NCBI RefSeq assembly: GCF_030052815.1 | Contig: NC_079507.1 | Location: forward strand, 15,460,141 to 15,524,140 | Reading direction: 5' to 3' | Source: Hevea brasiliensis | Taxonomy: Eukaryota; Streptophyta; Magnoliopsida; Malpighiales; Euphorbiaceae | DNA length: 64,000 nucleotides | In this document: positions 1-11,073 of the stretch, piece by piece | How positions within the stretch are numbered: the stretch's first letter is position 1 | Layout: each line of letters begins with the position of its first letter | The notes under the pieces: generated by a model | The model's input: the letters and a program-made list of their open reading frames with translations, nothing else | The model's database searches: none | Told to the model about the DNA's origin: nothing | Position numbers and translations under genes: made by a program

Positions 1-710
1 GGTGAGGGAGAGGGAGAGAGAGATGGACGGCTTGAAGATGACTTTCTGTTTTTTTTTTTTTTTTTTTTATGTCTTTAGGAAGACCACAAATTATCTAAAA
101 TTTAATTTTTAATTATAATATTTATGGCATCATGCATGATGTCGTGCATGATGTCATTTCTTTTCACCTTTTTCATTTTCCTTTTTTTTTCTATTTTTTT
201 CCATTAGTTCTTTAATTTAATTTTCGATTTTGAAATTTTATTTTTTCTGATTTTATTTGGCAGTTAGGTCAGTAGTTAGCTCTCGGGGTCAATTGACCAA
301 ATTGCCCCTCACTGGTTCGATCCGGTTTGCAAATAATTCAATATTTCTTTTGGATCACTGACCTAATTATTTGACTGACTTAACAATTCTTTTTCATGAT
401 TTTCTCTTTTCCACTGTGTTCACAATAGTCCTAAGGACCGCAGTGTCATATTTTATGGTTTGAAATTTGGGTTTAAATCGACCTCGCAATCCTTCCCGAG
501 AAGGTCACCCATCGCTGTGACTCTCGGCTCATTTAACTTCTTATGTTTCGTTTTTCTTATTTATACTTAACCAATTGACAATTAATAATTATTTGTGTTC
601 AGGGCTTATCTAGTTATCTTAAGTGTGGTTCTAATCTCCTTAATTATCCGGACTGACACCGATCACCAGAACAGTGAAATATACTAGGCTATGTAAATAG
701 GGGTGTTATA
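1..710 (-). repeat. Element H 3' LTR (partial)
   Basis: Matches the inner 700 bp of the H 5' LTR at about 27088-27795, including the GA-rich stretch at its start, the T-rich run and the closing block before the internal region. The edge is TATAACACC on the minus strand where the other LTR has TGTAACACC, so the terminal TG is mutated. The divergence from its partner is visible by eye, so H is older than array A. Confidence 0.9.
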
Positions 711-722
711 ATTCTCCCCCCC
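711..722 (-). other. Polypurine tract of element H
   Basis: On the minus strand a run of G and A directly abuts the 3' LTR. This is the expected position of the plus-strand DNA primer in an LTR retrotransposon. Confidence 0.7.
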
Positions 723-781
723 TTAAAATAAATTTTGTCTCGAAATTTTACCTGGTATAAATCTCTGAACAGCTGTGGTTA

Positions 782-3237
782 CTATCTCCTCATGTCCTCC
801 TCTCGTTCCCAAGTAGCCTCCTGGCCCGAATGATGGTTCCACAACACCTTCACCAATGGTATTTGCTTGTTCCGTAGCTGCTTCACCTCATAAGCCAGAA
901 TCTCTATGGGTTCTTCCTCATATGTGAGGTCTAGATTCACTTCAATTTCTTCTATCGATAGTACATGAGATGGGTCTGATCTATACCTCCTCAACATAGA
1001 CACATGGAAGACATTATGTATCTTTTCTAACTCTGGAGGTAGTGTCAAACGATATGCTAAAGGACCCACTCTTTTCAGAACCTCGTATGGCCCAATGAAA
1101 TGAGGACTCAGTTTTCCCTTCCTGCCAAATCTCATAATCCTCTTCCAAGGGGAAACCTTGAGGAATACTTTATCACCCACTGCATATTCAATATCCCTTC
1201 TCTTCAGATCAACATAGGACTTCTGACGATCTGATGCAATCTTAAGTCAATCTCTAATCACCCTAATTTTCTCCTCAGTCTGCTGAATAATTTCGGGCCC
1301 AATCATCTTCCTTTCACCCATGTCATCCCAACACAATGGGGTTATACATTTTTTGCCATACAAAGCTTCATATGGAGGCATCCCAATGCTTGATTGGTAG
1401 CTGTTGTTATAAGCAAACTCAATCAATGGCAAGTGTGTGCCCCAACTGCCCTTAAACTCAATAACACAAGCCCATTGCATATCCTCCAAGATTTGAATTA
1501 CCCTTTCAGACTGGCCATCAGTCTGTGGGTTGAATGCCGTACTGAAGTTCAATCTAGTTCCTAGGGCTTTCTGAAGACTACCCCAGAATCTAGAAGTGAA
1601 CCTAGGATCTCTGTCTAATATGATGGATACTGGCACTCCATGTAGTCTCACAATCTCATCAATGTACAGCTTGGCCAATCTTTCTAAACTGTAGTCCATC
1701 CGAACTGGCAAAAAATGAGCAAACTTGGTCAGTCTGTCAACTACGACCCATACTGCATAATGACTCTTCTGTGCCTCGAAAGTCCCATCACAAAATCCAT
1801 TATTATTCTCTCCCATTTCCATTCTAGTACTGGTAGTGGATGTAACAATCCAGTAGGTACTTGATGCTCTGCCTTCACTTACTGATAAGTTAGGCATTTG
1901 GAAACAAACTTTGCCACATCTCTCTTCATAACCATCCACTAGTAATGCTCCTTTAGCCCTCTATACATTTTTGCACCACCAGGGTGCATGGCAAAAGGAG
2001 ACTCATGTGCTTCTTTCAAAATGATCTGCCTCAAATCAACATCATTAGGAACACACATTCTGCCCTGGTGTAGCAATAGACCATAATCTCTTATTGAAAA
2101 TTCTGGTTCCTTGCCCTGCCGGACTTCTTCTAACAATTTCTGATACTTCTGATCATTCTGAGCAGCCATTCTGATATGATCAATCAACATTGGTCGTATA
2201 TGCCATGCAACTATTGTTTGCCCCTCATCATTAATCTCTAAGCTGGCATGTAATGATCTCAACTCATGTACCATAGACAAAAGAGTAACCTGTAGACTTG
2301 CCATAGTCTTGCAACTTAAAGTGTCAGCCACAACATTAGCTTTCCCTTACTGATAGTCTATCAAATAATCATAATCTTTTATCAACTCTAACCATCTCCT
2401 CTGTCTCAAATTCAGTTCTTTCTGGGTGCCCAGATACTTCAAACTCTTATGATCTGTGTAGATATAGCATTTCTCCCCATACAAATAGTGTCTTCAGATC
2501 TTAAGAGCGAACACAATAACTGCAAGCTCCAAATCATGTGTCGGATAGTTCCTCTCATGCGATTTTAGTTGGCGTGATGCATAAGCAATAACATTCCGGT
2601 CTTGCTTCAGTACATAGCCTAACCCATTGTGAGAAGCGTTGCTGTAAACTGTATATTCTTTACCCAGAGTAGGTAAAGTCAGGATTGAAGCCTCGGTCAA
2701 ACACCTCTTCAATTCATCAAAACTCTGCTGGCATTTATCTGTCCACTGAAATTTCACATCTTTCCTAAGTAGCATGGTCAATGGGGATGCCAACATGGAG
2801 AATCCCTTCACAAATCTACGGTAGTATCCAGCTAAACCCAAAAAACTGCGAATCTCTGTAAAATTTCTGGGTGGCTTTCAATTAAGGATAGCTTCTATCT
2901 TACTAGGATCTACCTTAATACCATCTACCGATACTACATGCCCCAAGAAAGATATTTTTTTCCAGCCAAAATTCACACTTCGATAATTTGGCGTATAGCT
3001 GTTTCTCCCTCAAACTTTGCAGTATAATGCGCAGATGTCTATCATGCTCTTCTACACTCCATGAATAGACCAATATATCATCTATGAATACCACAAAAAA
3101 CTGATCGAGGTATGGTATGAAGATAGTGTTCATCAGATCCATAAAAGCAGTCGGAGCATTAGTTAACCTGAATGGCATGACCAAGAACTCATAATGGCCA
3201 TAGCACGTTCTAAAAGCAGTTTTAGGAATACTTTGCT
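782..3237 (-). pseudogene. Element H pol 3' half: RT, RNase H, integrase, chromodomain (broken)
   Basis: Read on the minus strand from 3237 down. It begins with RT palm sequence, including FIDD near 3077-3088 and the following thumb (about 2915-3184). RNase H follows at about 2494-2841, where the usual YSDAS is YSNAS, losing a catalytic Asp. The integrase zinc-binding part is at 1939-2331 and the core at about 1247-1800, with the second Asp (DRDPRF) and the Glu (GQSER) visible. The GPY motif and chromodomain are at 784-1180. Unlike Z, Y and A, the integrase runs uninterrupted through SERVIQ-ILED (boundary near 1492/1493). Frameshifts separate most domains, and two consecutive stops cut the chromodomain tail at about 779-784. 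Homology to Tekay/Del chromoviruses is recognised from motifs. The element is dead. Confidence 0.9.
3233..3237. repeat. Target-site duplication TTGCT (left of array A)
   Basis: TTGCT directly precedes the TGTGACACC edge of array A and recurs at 22042-22046 directly after its closing GTGTTACA. Five bp is the usual duplication made by LTR-retrotransposon integrases. Confidence 0.9.
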
Positions 3238-3905
3238 TGTGACACCCCTTACCCGTGTACAGTATACCCGAGTAAGTAATGCCACCTGGTGTACCGGCAC
3301 ACTCTAATATTTCTCAATTAATTTAGAAAATGCTTTTGCACATAATTTATGAAATACAAATTATTTAAACCATTTATCAAAAGTATCATGCATTTAAGGT
3401 TCCGAAAAATTTTAAGAAAATCCATGGAGTACCGGCTAAACATGGAGAAAACCGTTCTTCGGAACCTGTTAAAAACACTTCCAATACTTTTATTTCATCA
3501 TCTCAAACTCCAATATCCCAAAATCTCAACAATATTTCTCAAACATTCATTATCAACACCAAATTCAATATCATGATTTCCACATTTCAATTTCCATTTT
3601 CATTCATCATTCACATGTGATGTTCGCATGTAAATCACAAGTAAACATCTACTTTTCCATTAACAAATACAATTTTCATAATTTACATATACATCAAAAT
3701 ATATTACATGAGATCAAATACATATGAGAAAATACAAATCTACTACAAAATATCAAAATGACAAACTGACACCTAGTGACCTACCGATGCACTGCAGTTA
3801 GTGAGGTGACACATAATCGAGCGTAACGGCCGATGGACTCACCCACCTGTGGTCTACTGGGCTCATGATCGGGATCTCAGCACTCACGCGTGGCAAAGCA
3901 ACGCG

Positions 3906-3923
3906 CTAAGCAATAATGCTTAG
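3906..3923. promoter_or_regulatory. Conserved LTR hairpin (7-bp stem, 4-nt loop)
   Basis: CTAAGCA and TGCTTAG flank a 4-nt loop, next to ACGCG. The same hairpin is at 11729-11746, 19570-19587, 30404-30421, 32735-32752 and 47167-47184, and slightly altered at 38163-38180. Conservation across otherwise divergent LTR families suggests an RNA or DNA role near the R/U5 end. The role is inferred only. Confidence 0.5.
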
Positions 3924-4891
3924 TGTTGCAATAATATAATTGAAGTAAATAGTAAAATATATAAATGTGTATTCAAACTGTATGCTTTGTTTGTTTGATT
4001 TTGTTTTAGTCATTAATTAATTAACTTTGTTCACTTTTATTCATTTGGTTGCCCCAAGTAACCTACACTAGACGATCGGATCGATAACGGGTAACCGCAC
4101 TGGGTACCTAGTACCTCGCCGTCACACCATTGGTTGCATATGCATCTCCCGGCAGGCAAATGTAATCTAACAAGTCAGAATAATGTCGTGCACAAGGCCA
4201 AGTCTCAATGTAAAGTCGAATGGCTAAAAGCCATGAAATCACTGAATGGCATTGTTGCCATGTGCGATCGCTAACGGAACCCTATTGGCATGCCAAACTA
4301 TCCAAACCAATCTTGTTAGGTATACTAGGGCATTTGAAACTCTTAAATTTGTCAATTTGTGAATTTCAACTTTTTTTGGTGTCACTATTCATCATTGGTC
4401 AACAAAAATGTTGACTTTTAGAATAAAAATGTGTACATTGCCTTTGGCACTCCCAACATACCACATTTGGTGTTTAAAACTTGTTGGCATTAAGTGTTAA
4501 TGCAATTTCAAAGTGTAACCCACACTAGCAGAAAATTTCAGTTTTGATGCCCTAACTTCACTGTTCCATTGGACACTGTTACTGTTGGAATTTGAAGAAA
4601 TGCAAAGCATGAAAGTTGTTCCTTATTTTGTCTAGTTGAATTTCCTTTTTTGAATCACTCCATTTGGTGTTTTGTAGCTCCAGATATGGCTCAAAAACCC
4701 AAGCTGGCCGGATTTCAAATTCTGCAGATTTACCATATCTACAGTAACATGAACAGTGACTTGAGTCACTTGGTTGACTGAGTTCTGGCCATAATTTGGG
4801 GTAGGTTCCTTCATGAAAGTTGTTTGTCTATGTCTTAACTTGTTGCTGTAAAAATTTCAGACCAATTGACCAAATCTACAGTGAGTTATGG

Positions 4892-4918
4892 CCAAATGAA
4901 CAGTTACTGTTCATTTGG
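4892..4918. promoter_or_regulatory. Perfect palindrome in LTR (13-bp arms)
   Basis: The arms CCAAATGAACAGT and ACTGTTCATTTGG surround one central base. Identical copies lie at 12710-12736 and 20552-20578. In element Y the arms grow to 16 bp (46166-46198 and 63774-63806). It is a candidate dimeric binding site or RNA hairpin; no function can be read from the sequence. Confidence 0.55.
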
Positions 4919-6361
4919 TCAAATTCTGCAGAGGCAGTTTCAGGGTTCCGGATTGGGGCCAAGTTTTGGTCCTCTTGCTTTGGTCTTTTGGGCATGGTTT
5001 CTTCAGCAAAAATGTGCCATTATAAGCCTAGTTTCATGTCCAATTGGCCAAAATTCAATTGGACTTACACAGCCCAAGTTATGGCTGTGCAAAGGGACTG
5101 AAATTTCAGTCCCTATGCTGCTGTCCATAGGGCAGATTTCACCTCACTTTGCCATAGCATTTTTCAGTCCCATTTATGGTCAACATATCTAAAATGGTCA
5201 CTAATTGACCATTACAATGTGCCCTAAGAATTTCCTAAGCCAATTCACATTTTCACCCTTCCAAACCCTAATATCCAACTAAATTTACTCATGAACTTAA
5301 TTAACATACTTAGTTTAATGTCCATGTGTTTTAATACTTTAACCATCATTTCTAGCCACTTTAAATTTATCAAAACAATCAACCTCATACTTCCATAGGG
5401 CTGCTGAAAATTTAAAGTACCATAACTCATGTAATTTACTTCAATTCTTTAAAATTTCTTAGCTCAAATGATATTCTAACTAAGATTAAAAGAAGGAGAA
5501 TGAAGTTTGTAGCACTAACCTCACTTAGGGCAGATTTTTCCCACCTCTAAACTTCACTTTCCTTCACTTTCAAGGCTGCCAAAAGGTTGTTTAAGGTGTG
5601 GAGTAAAATTTTAATGAAGAGAGGTTAGGGTTTTGTGGTGAAACAAGGGAGAAATTAAGCTTGAGAAGTGAGGTTTAATGGAGTTTGAGAGAGGGAGAGA
5701 GGTTCACGTTTTGGCTGCACTAAGGAGAGAAGGATGGCTGCTGAAATTTTGTTGAATTTGGTCTTCTCTTATCTCTTTTAATGGTTAGTCAAACAATGGC
5801 TTAAGTGTGATTGGTCCAACTTTTTAAATGATGTCATTTTTGCCTTATTTTTGCATTTTCTTTTCTTTTCTTCCACTACTCATTTCAATTTTCATTTCTA
5901 GTAATATTTCTTCATATTTGATGTCATATTAATTATTTACTCAACTGGGCAAGTCGGCCAAAAATCACCTCGAAGGCGAAATGACCAAAATGCCCTCCGC
6001 TTGGCTTAACGGGTCAAAATTGTCTGCACTGATTGAAAAATTTTTCTAAGTATTTTCTTGGCATTCTAATGCCATGGGAACCTCAATTACCCTTCTCTGA
6101 GTCCCAAAAATTATTTTATAATTTTTCCCTGTCTAGGGCTCCTCGTTGAGAACCGAACTTCCTCCTGCTACCCATCGCTGGGCACCTATTGCTTGACTCG
6201 CTTGTATTTTATTTCTAAAATTTTTTACTAAATTTTTCTTATTAATATTTGAGTTAATTAGGGTTCCTAACTTTAGTTTAAATATTTTTCCGACGTTCTA
6301 GCCGTCTGACCGACACCGCCACCGAATGAGAATGTACTGAGTGGTTACCGAGGGTGTTACA

Positions 6362-6375
6362 ACTCTTCCTCTAAT
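6362..6375 (-). other. Polypurine tract, array A unit 1
   Basis: On the minus strand an A/G run directly precedes LTR 1. It matches the PPT of element Y (62197-62209), less one or two G. Confidence 0.7.
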
Positions 6376-9300
6376 TTAAATTTCGTCCTCGAATTTACCT
6401 GATGCAAACAGTTGAGGGAACTGTTGCCTCATCGCTTTCTTCACTTTCCCAAGTTGCCTCCTCGGTGTTGTGGTGCCTCCAAAGCACTTTCACCGTGGAA
6501 TCTGCTTGTTCCTCAACTCTTTCACTTCCCGAGCCAAGATTCGTAGAGGTTCTTCTTCATATGTCAAATCCGGTTGTATTTCAATTTCTTCTCCGAGATG
6601 ACATGTGAAGGGTCCGAGCGGTATCTTCTCGAGCATGGATACATGGAACACATTGTGGATCTTGTCCACTGGTGGTAAAGCTAGCCTATAGGCCACTGGA
6701 CCCACACGCTCAATGACTTCATATGGGCCAATGAACCTAGGGCTCAACTTACCTTTTCTTCCAAACCTCAATACCTTCTTCCATGGTGACACCTTGAGGA
6801 ACACTTTGTCGCCAACCCCATATTCTATTTCTTTTCTTCGTGTCGGCATAAGATTTCTGGCATGCGAGGCAACCTTCGATTAGCTTTGATCAATTTTACC
6901 TTGTCCTCGCCTGCTTCACCGTGTCCGCCCTACCAGCTTGTCTTCGCCAATTCAGTCCAAAGACACCGAGTTCTACATTTTCTCCCATACAAAGGCTTCA
7001 TATGGGGCCATTTGGATGCTAGCTTGATAGCTATTGTTGTATGCGACTCGCGGTGGGAGGTATCTATCCCAACTTCCTCAAACTCAATGACACAACTCCT
7101 CAAAGATATCCTCAAGGACGACAAATATTTCATGTTATTGTTATCATTTCAATTCAATATTTGTATCAATTTCGTGGGTTTCAATTGTTTACCCGATTAC
7201 TCTTTCTCGATTGCCCATCCGTCTCGAGGATGGAAAGTCAGGCGAAATGGAGTTGTGTACCCAAGGATTCATGCAATTTCTTCCAAAATCTCGATGTAAA
7301 CCTTGGGTCTCGATCGATATAATGGAAAGTGGGATTCCATGCAATCTAACTATCTCACCGATATACACCGCTAACCTCTCTAGTGAGTAGTCACCCTAAT
7401 CGCGTAAAGTGTGCCGACTTTGTCAATCTATCCACTATTACCCATGCCGCATCATGTTTCCTCCGTGAGAGGCGCACCACTTACAAAATCCATGGTGACC
7501 CGATCCCATTTCCATTCTGTATGCGATAGGTCAGTAGCAACTCGATGGAACTTGATGTTCGCTTGACTTGTCGACATGTCAAGCATTTAGTCACATAGTC
7601 ACCGATATCTCTCTTCATACTGTGCCACCAATATCAAGCTTCGTGTCGTGATACATCTTTGTACTTCCCGGTGCATAGCATATACACTAGTGTGTGCCTC
7701 TTTTAGAATACTAGCTTTCAATTCCCCATCATCCGTACACACGCCTTCCTTTGTAGTACGTACACCCATCCGCTTTCACCCCATAGTCGCTGCTTTTCCT
7801 CCGAGATCTTGCTCATAATAGCAAGAACTTTTCATCTGTCTTTTGCCCATCTAGTATCTGCTGTAGTGTGTTTGGCCTCACTTGCAACTCACCAAAATAG
7901 CTCCATCTCGAATCAAAGATAGATGGGCATTCAATGATCTCAAGGTCGCATGGATTTTCTGCTCAAAGCATCAAGAACTACATTTGCCTTCCTGTGATGG
8001 TAGTCAATTACAGTCATAATCCTTCAGAACTCAATCCATCGCCTCGCCTAAGGTTGAGCTCCTTCCGGGTTGGCAAATATTTTAGGCTCTTGTGGTCTGT
8101 AAACGTAGCACTTTTCACCATACAAATAATGCCTCCATATCTTCAAGGAAGATAATTGCCGCAAGCTCTAGATCATGGGTAGGGTAGTTCTGCTCATGTG
8201 GCCTTAGCCGTCTGGAAGCATAGGCGATCACTTTCCTCTTGCATCAACACACACCCTAACCCATTATGAGAGGCATCACCAGAAACCACAAAATCCTTCC
8301 TCGACACCGTGTTAACACCGTGCCTCACAACATAGCCTTTAACTTCTCAAACTGGTCCGGCACTTGTCATTCCAACAAATCGACATTCTTGTGTAACAAC
8401 TTGGTCATTGGAGCAATATTAGGAAAATCCTTCACAAATCTTCTGTAATACCCAAATAGCCCCAAGAAGCTTCGACCTCGCTTGTGTTTCGGGAGGCTTC
8501 CATTCCATCATCGCTTCTATTTTCTTGGGATCCACCTAATCCCATCACCGACACTATGTGTCCAAGGAATGCAATTTCATTCACCAAAAGTCACACTTGG
8601 ACAACTTAGCATACAGCTTCTTTTCTTTCGTGGTTTGCGTAACAATCCTCAAATGCTCATCATGTTCTTCCTCGGTCTTGGAATACACCAAAATATCATC
8701 AATAAAGACCACTACGAACCGATCTAAGTGTGGATGGAAGATACGGTTCATAAGGTCCATGAATGCCTGGTGCATTTGTTAGGCCAAAGGGCATCACTAG
8801 AAACTCATAATGCCCATATCGGGTCCCGAATGCGCTTTTGGCACATCTGCATCCTTCACCCTCAATCGATGATACCTCGACCGAGATCAATCTTGGAAAA
8901 TACTCCTGCTCCTTCAACTAATCAAACAGATCATCAATTCTAGGCAACGGATATTTGTTCTTCACAATCACTTTGTTTAACCGCTTGCAATCGATGCATA
9001 GTCTCAAAGTCCCATCCTTCTTTTTCACAAACAAAGACTGAGCTCCCCACGGTGACACATCAGCGTATGAACCCCTTATCAAGCAACTCTTGCAACCGAA
9101 GTTTTCAACTCCTCAACTCTGGGTGCCATCCTATAAGGAGCAATGGAAATGGGTGTCAGACTGCAGTTGTCTCAATGGCAAATTCGACTTCCTTTCTCGT
9201 GGCAAACCGTGCAACTCTTCAGAAATACCTGGGAAGTCTCTCACTGTGGGTATGTCACTCGTGTTTGGCTTAGCTCGCCTAGTATCCACCACATGTGCTA

Positions 9301-10949
9301 GGTAGGCTTCACACTTTTCTCATTATTCTTCTTGCAATCGTGGTCGAGATGACATTGGACAGAAATCGCCCTTTCCCCACAATCGTGATCTCATTACCCT
9401 CTCAAGTTTTTAGAGAAATTCTCTTCAATTTGCAATCAACTATTGCTCGATGACGTGACAACCAATCCATTCCCAATATCACGCCAAACTCATGGAAGGG
9501 CAACTCAATTAGGTCCGCCAAGAATTCATACCTCAATCCTCAACGGGCAACCCTTGTATACTTTGTTCACTACCACATCGTGGCCCAATGGATTAGTGAC
9601 CGTAATGTCTTGGTCACTCTCCCTACCAATATCCCCTTTCTACGGGTAGGTTGATGCAAATGTAAGAATGAGTGGATCTGGATCCACCAATGCATGCACA
9701 GAGTATTGTAGAGGGAGAACGCACTCGATGACGCCCGGCATCTTGTTCCTCCCGAGCTCTCAAGGCATAATTTCGCAGGTGGTCTGTTATCCGCCTCTCT
9801 CGCTAGCTCGATGTAGGCCTCTCGAGATGGTCCCACAGCTGGATTTACTGCACCTTCTACCCCTTGGTGGTGCAGAGCAGTCTGCCTACTTGTGTCTGAG
9901 CAACAGTAGTAGTTCTCGTGGGCGCTCTCGCTGATGTTCCGTCGACCCACATCTCAAGCAAGCACCGCCACTCTCCAACATTCCCTTGTGCCATTTCTCG
10001 GTGTGGACACGCAGAAGATGCCGGGCCTGGTCCTCGAACCCCATCCTCGAGAGCTGCCCACCGATGGTGTGGACCGACCTCTCCTAGGGGTGAATCGTGG
10101 CTCGGCCCCGAGATCGACTTCGACTCGTGGTCGACCCAACTCGTGCAGAGGACCCTTAAACTTCTTCCCAAATCCAGGTGGAACTAGACCGACTGGTCCT
10201 CTTCTCGCTGCCTCCCTTCCGGTCCGCTCATTGATTCTCACTTTTTCAACCCTTATTGCAGCCTTCCACTAGCTTGCTAAATTCTCGTGATTCCCAAGGC
10301 GGAGTCAGTATCTTGATATTGTCATTCAGTCCCTCTTCGAATCTCTTGCACCTTTCACCTCATTAGGGACTATCTCCTTCCGTAGTGGCTTAATCGGACG
10401 AATTCTTTCTCATACTCACCACCGACAATTGTCTCTCGCTCGTTAATAAATTCCCTTCTTCTCTCTTCCGTATACAAGATCTACATATTTCTTCTTGAAC
10501 TCAGAGAGGAAGAAGTCCTGTTACGCCTTCTGGCTGCACTTCATCGACACAAGTGTCCCACCATCCGTAGGCATCGCCTTGTAACAAAGATATAGCCTTC
10601 TAAGTTCTCGCCTGGGTGCAAGGAGTTGTTTTAAGACTCGCCTGCTCGGTTCAACCAATTCTCTACCGCAATGCAGTCATCTTCTCTTGCCATAGAAGTC
10701 CACAGCCCAAATTTTCTTAACCTTTCCAGGTGTGATTTCTGTGGAGCTGGTGGTGGTGGTGGTGGTGCTGGCATTACCCCAGCCATCTGTTTAAAGAAGT
10801 CGGCCATTTGTTGGAACATGGCCTGTGGAGGCCGAAAGGTGCTCGCTTGAGTCAGGAGCGCATTCTCTCATGCCTCCAGTCTCATCTGCTGCAGGTGGAG
10901 CATTACTCTCCACTTCCTCCTCAATGGCTCTCTTAGAGGAAGGATCCAT
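6371..10949 (-). pseudogene. Array A unit 1 gag-pol (heavily frameshifted)
   Basis: Minus-strand relic of the same gag-pol as element Y. The gag start (MDPSS-like) is at 10949. A piece at 10631-10819 carries the MADFF...PPPPPP stretch and the start of the capsid-like region. Zinc knuckles lie near 9.9-10.0 kb, and the protease motif region is near 9.66-9.69 kb. RT includes FIDDILVYS within 8581-8775. RNase H lies around 8.1-8.3 kb and integrase at about 6.9-7.9 kb. The GPY motif and most of the chromodomain are in the 119-codon stretch 6490-6849. Many frame breaks coincide with places where element Y has CAG or CTG and this copy has CG. The flanking LTRs are nearly identical, so such decay is out of step with the element's apparent age. 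Confidence 0.88.
7120..7192 (-). other. Intron-like insert in integrase, array A unit 1
   Basis: On the minus strand an AT-rich stretch of about 73 nt begins GTAAACAATTG and interrupts the integrase between the SER-V-I-(Q) and V-L-E-D codons. It corresponds to the inserts in Z (41740-41817) and Y (61362-61436). The 3' AG is lost here: TTTGTCG faces TTTGTCAG in Y. Confidence 0.6.
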
Positions 10950-11057
10950 ATCCTATTCAAAATAAGAAAGATAACCAGATCTGCATTAGTGTCACCTCGA
11001 CTCTTACAAATGCAATGCATGGTATGGACTCAATCTAGGCCCGAACGCCTAAACCGT

Positions 11058-11068
11058 GCTCGATACCA
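11058..11068 (-). other. Primer binding site, array A unit 1 (1 nt short)
   Basis: On the plus strand GCTCGATACCA lies 5 nt from the LTR edge. The initiator tRNA-Met complement in H, Y and C2 is GCTCTGATACCA, so one T is missing. The same loss is seen in unit 2 (18895-18905). Confidence 0.8.
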
Positions 11069-11073
11069 CTAAA

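Larger units (their letters stand above)
1..3237 (-). mobile_element. Gypsy element H, 3' half (left of insertion A)
   Basis: Left part of a minus-strand Ty3/Gypsy chromovirus whose other half lies at 22042-27795. It contains the inner end of the 3' LTR, a polypurine tract and the pol 3' half (RT C-terminus to chromodomain). It stops abruptly at 3237 inside RT, where array A begins with TGTGACACC. The RT reading resumes at 22042 after the same 5 bp (TTGCT), so the two parts were one element. The outer end of this LTR lies beyond position 1. Confidence 0.93.
3238..6361 (-). repeat. Array A LTR 1 (3' LTR)
   Basis: 3,124 bp, starting TGTGACACC and ending GGTGTTACA on the plus strand. It is nearly identical to the LTRs at 11074-14198 and 18911-22041 through its central 2 kb. 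It carries the 27-nt palindrome (4892-4918) and the conserved hairpin (3906-3923). ORFs of 93 and 108 codons inside it recur in the other LTRs only because the DNA is the same; I do not regard them as genes. Confidence 0.95.

Noticed and set aside
4820..5192. Overlapping 93- and 108-codon ORFs repeated in each array A LTR (also 12638-13010, 20480-20852)
   Set aside because: The conservation is only that of near-identical young LTRs. The two ORFs overlap in different frames over the palindrome, match no family I know, and the Y LTR does not preserve them as a unit.
6862..7322. Plus-strand ORFs of 145 and 93 codons opposite the A integrase
   Set aside because: Antisense shadows of the minus-strand integrase and its insert; not preserved in Y or Z.
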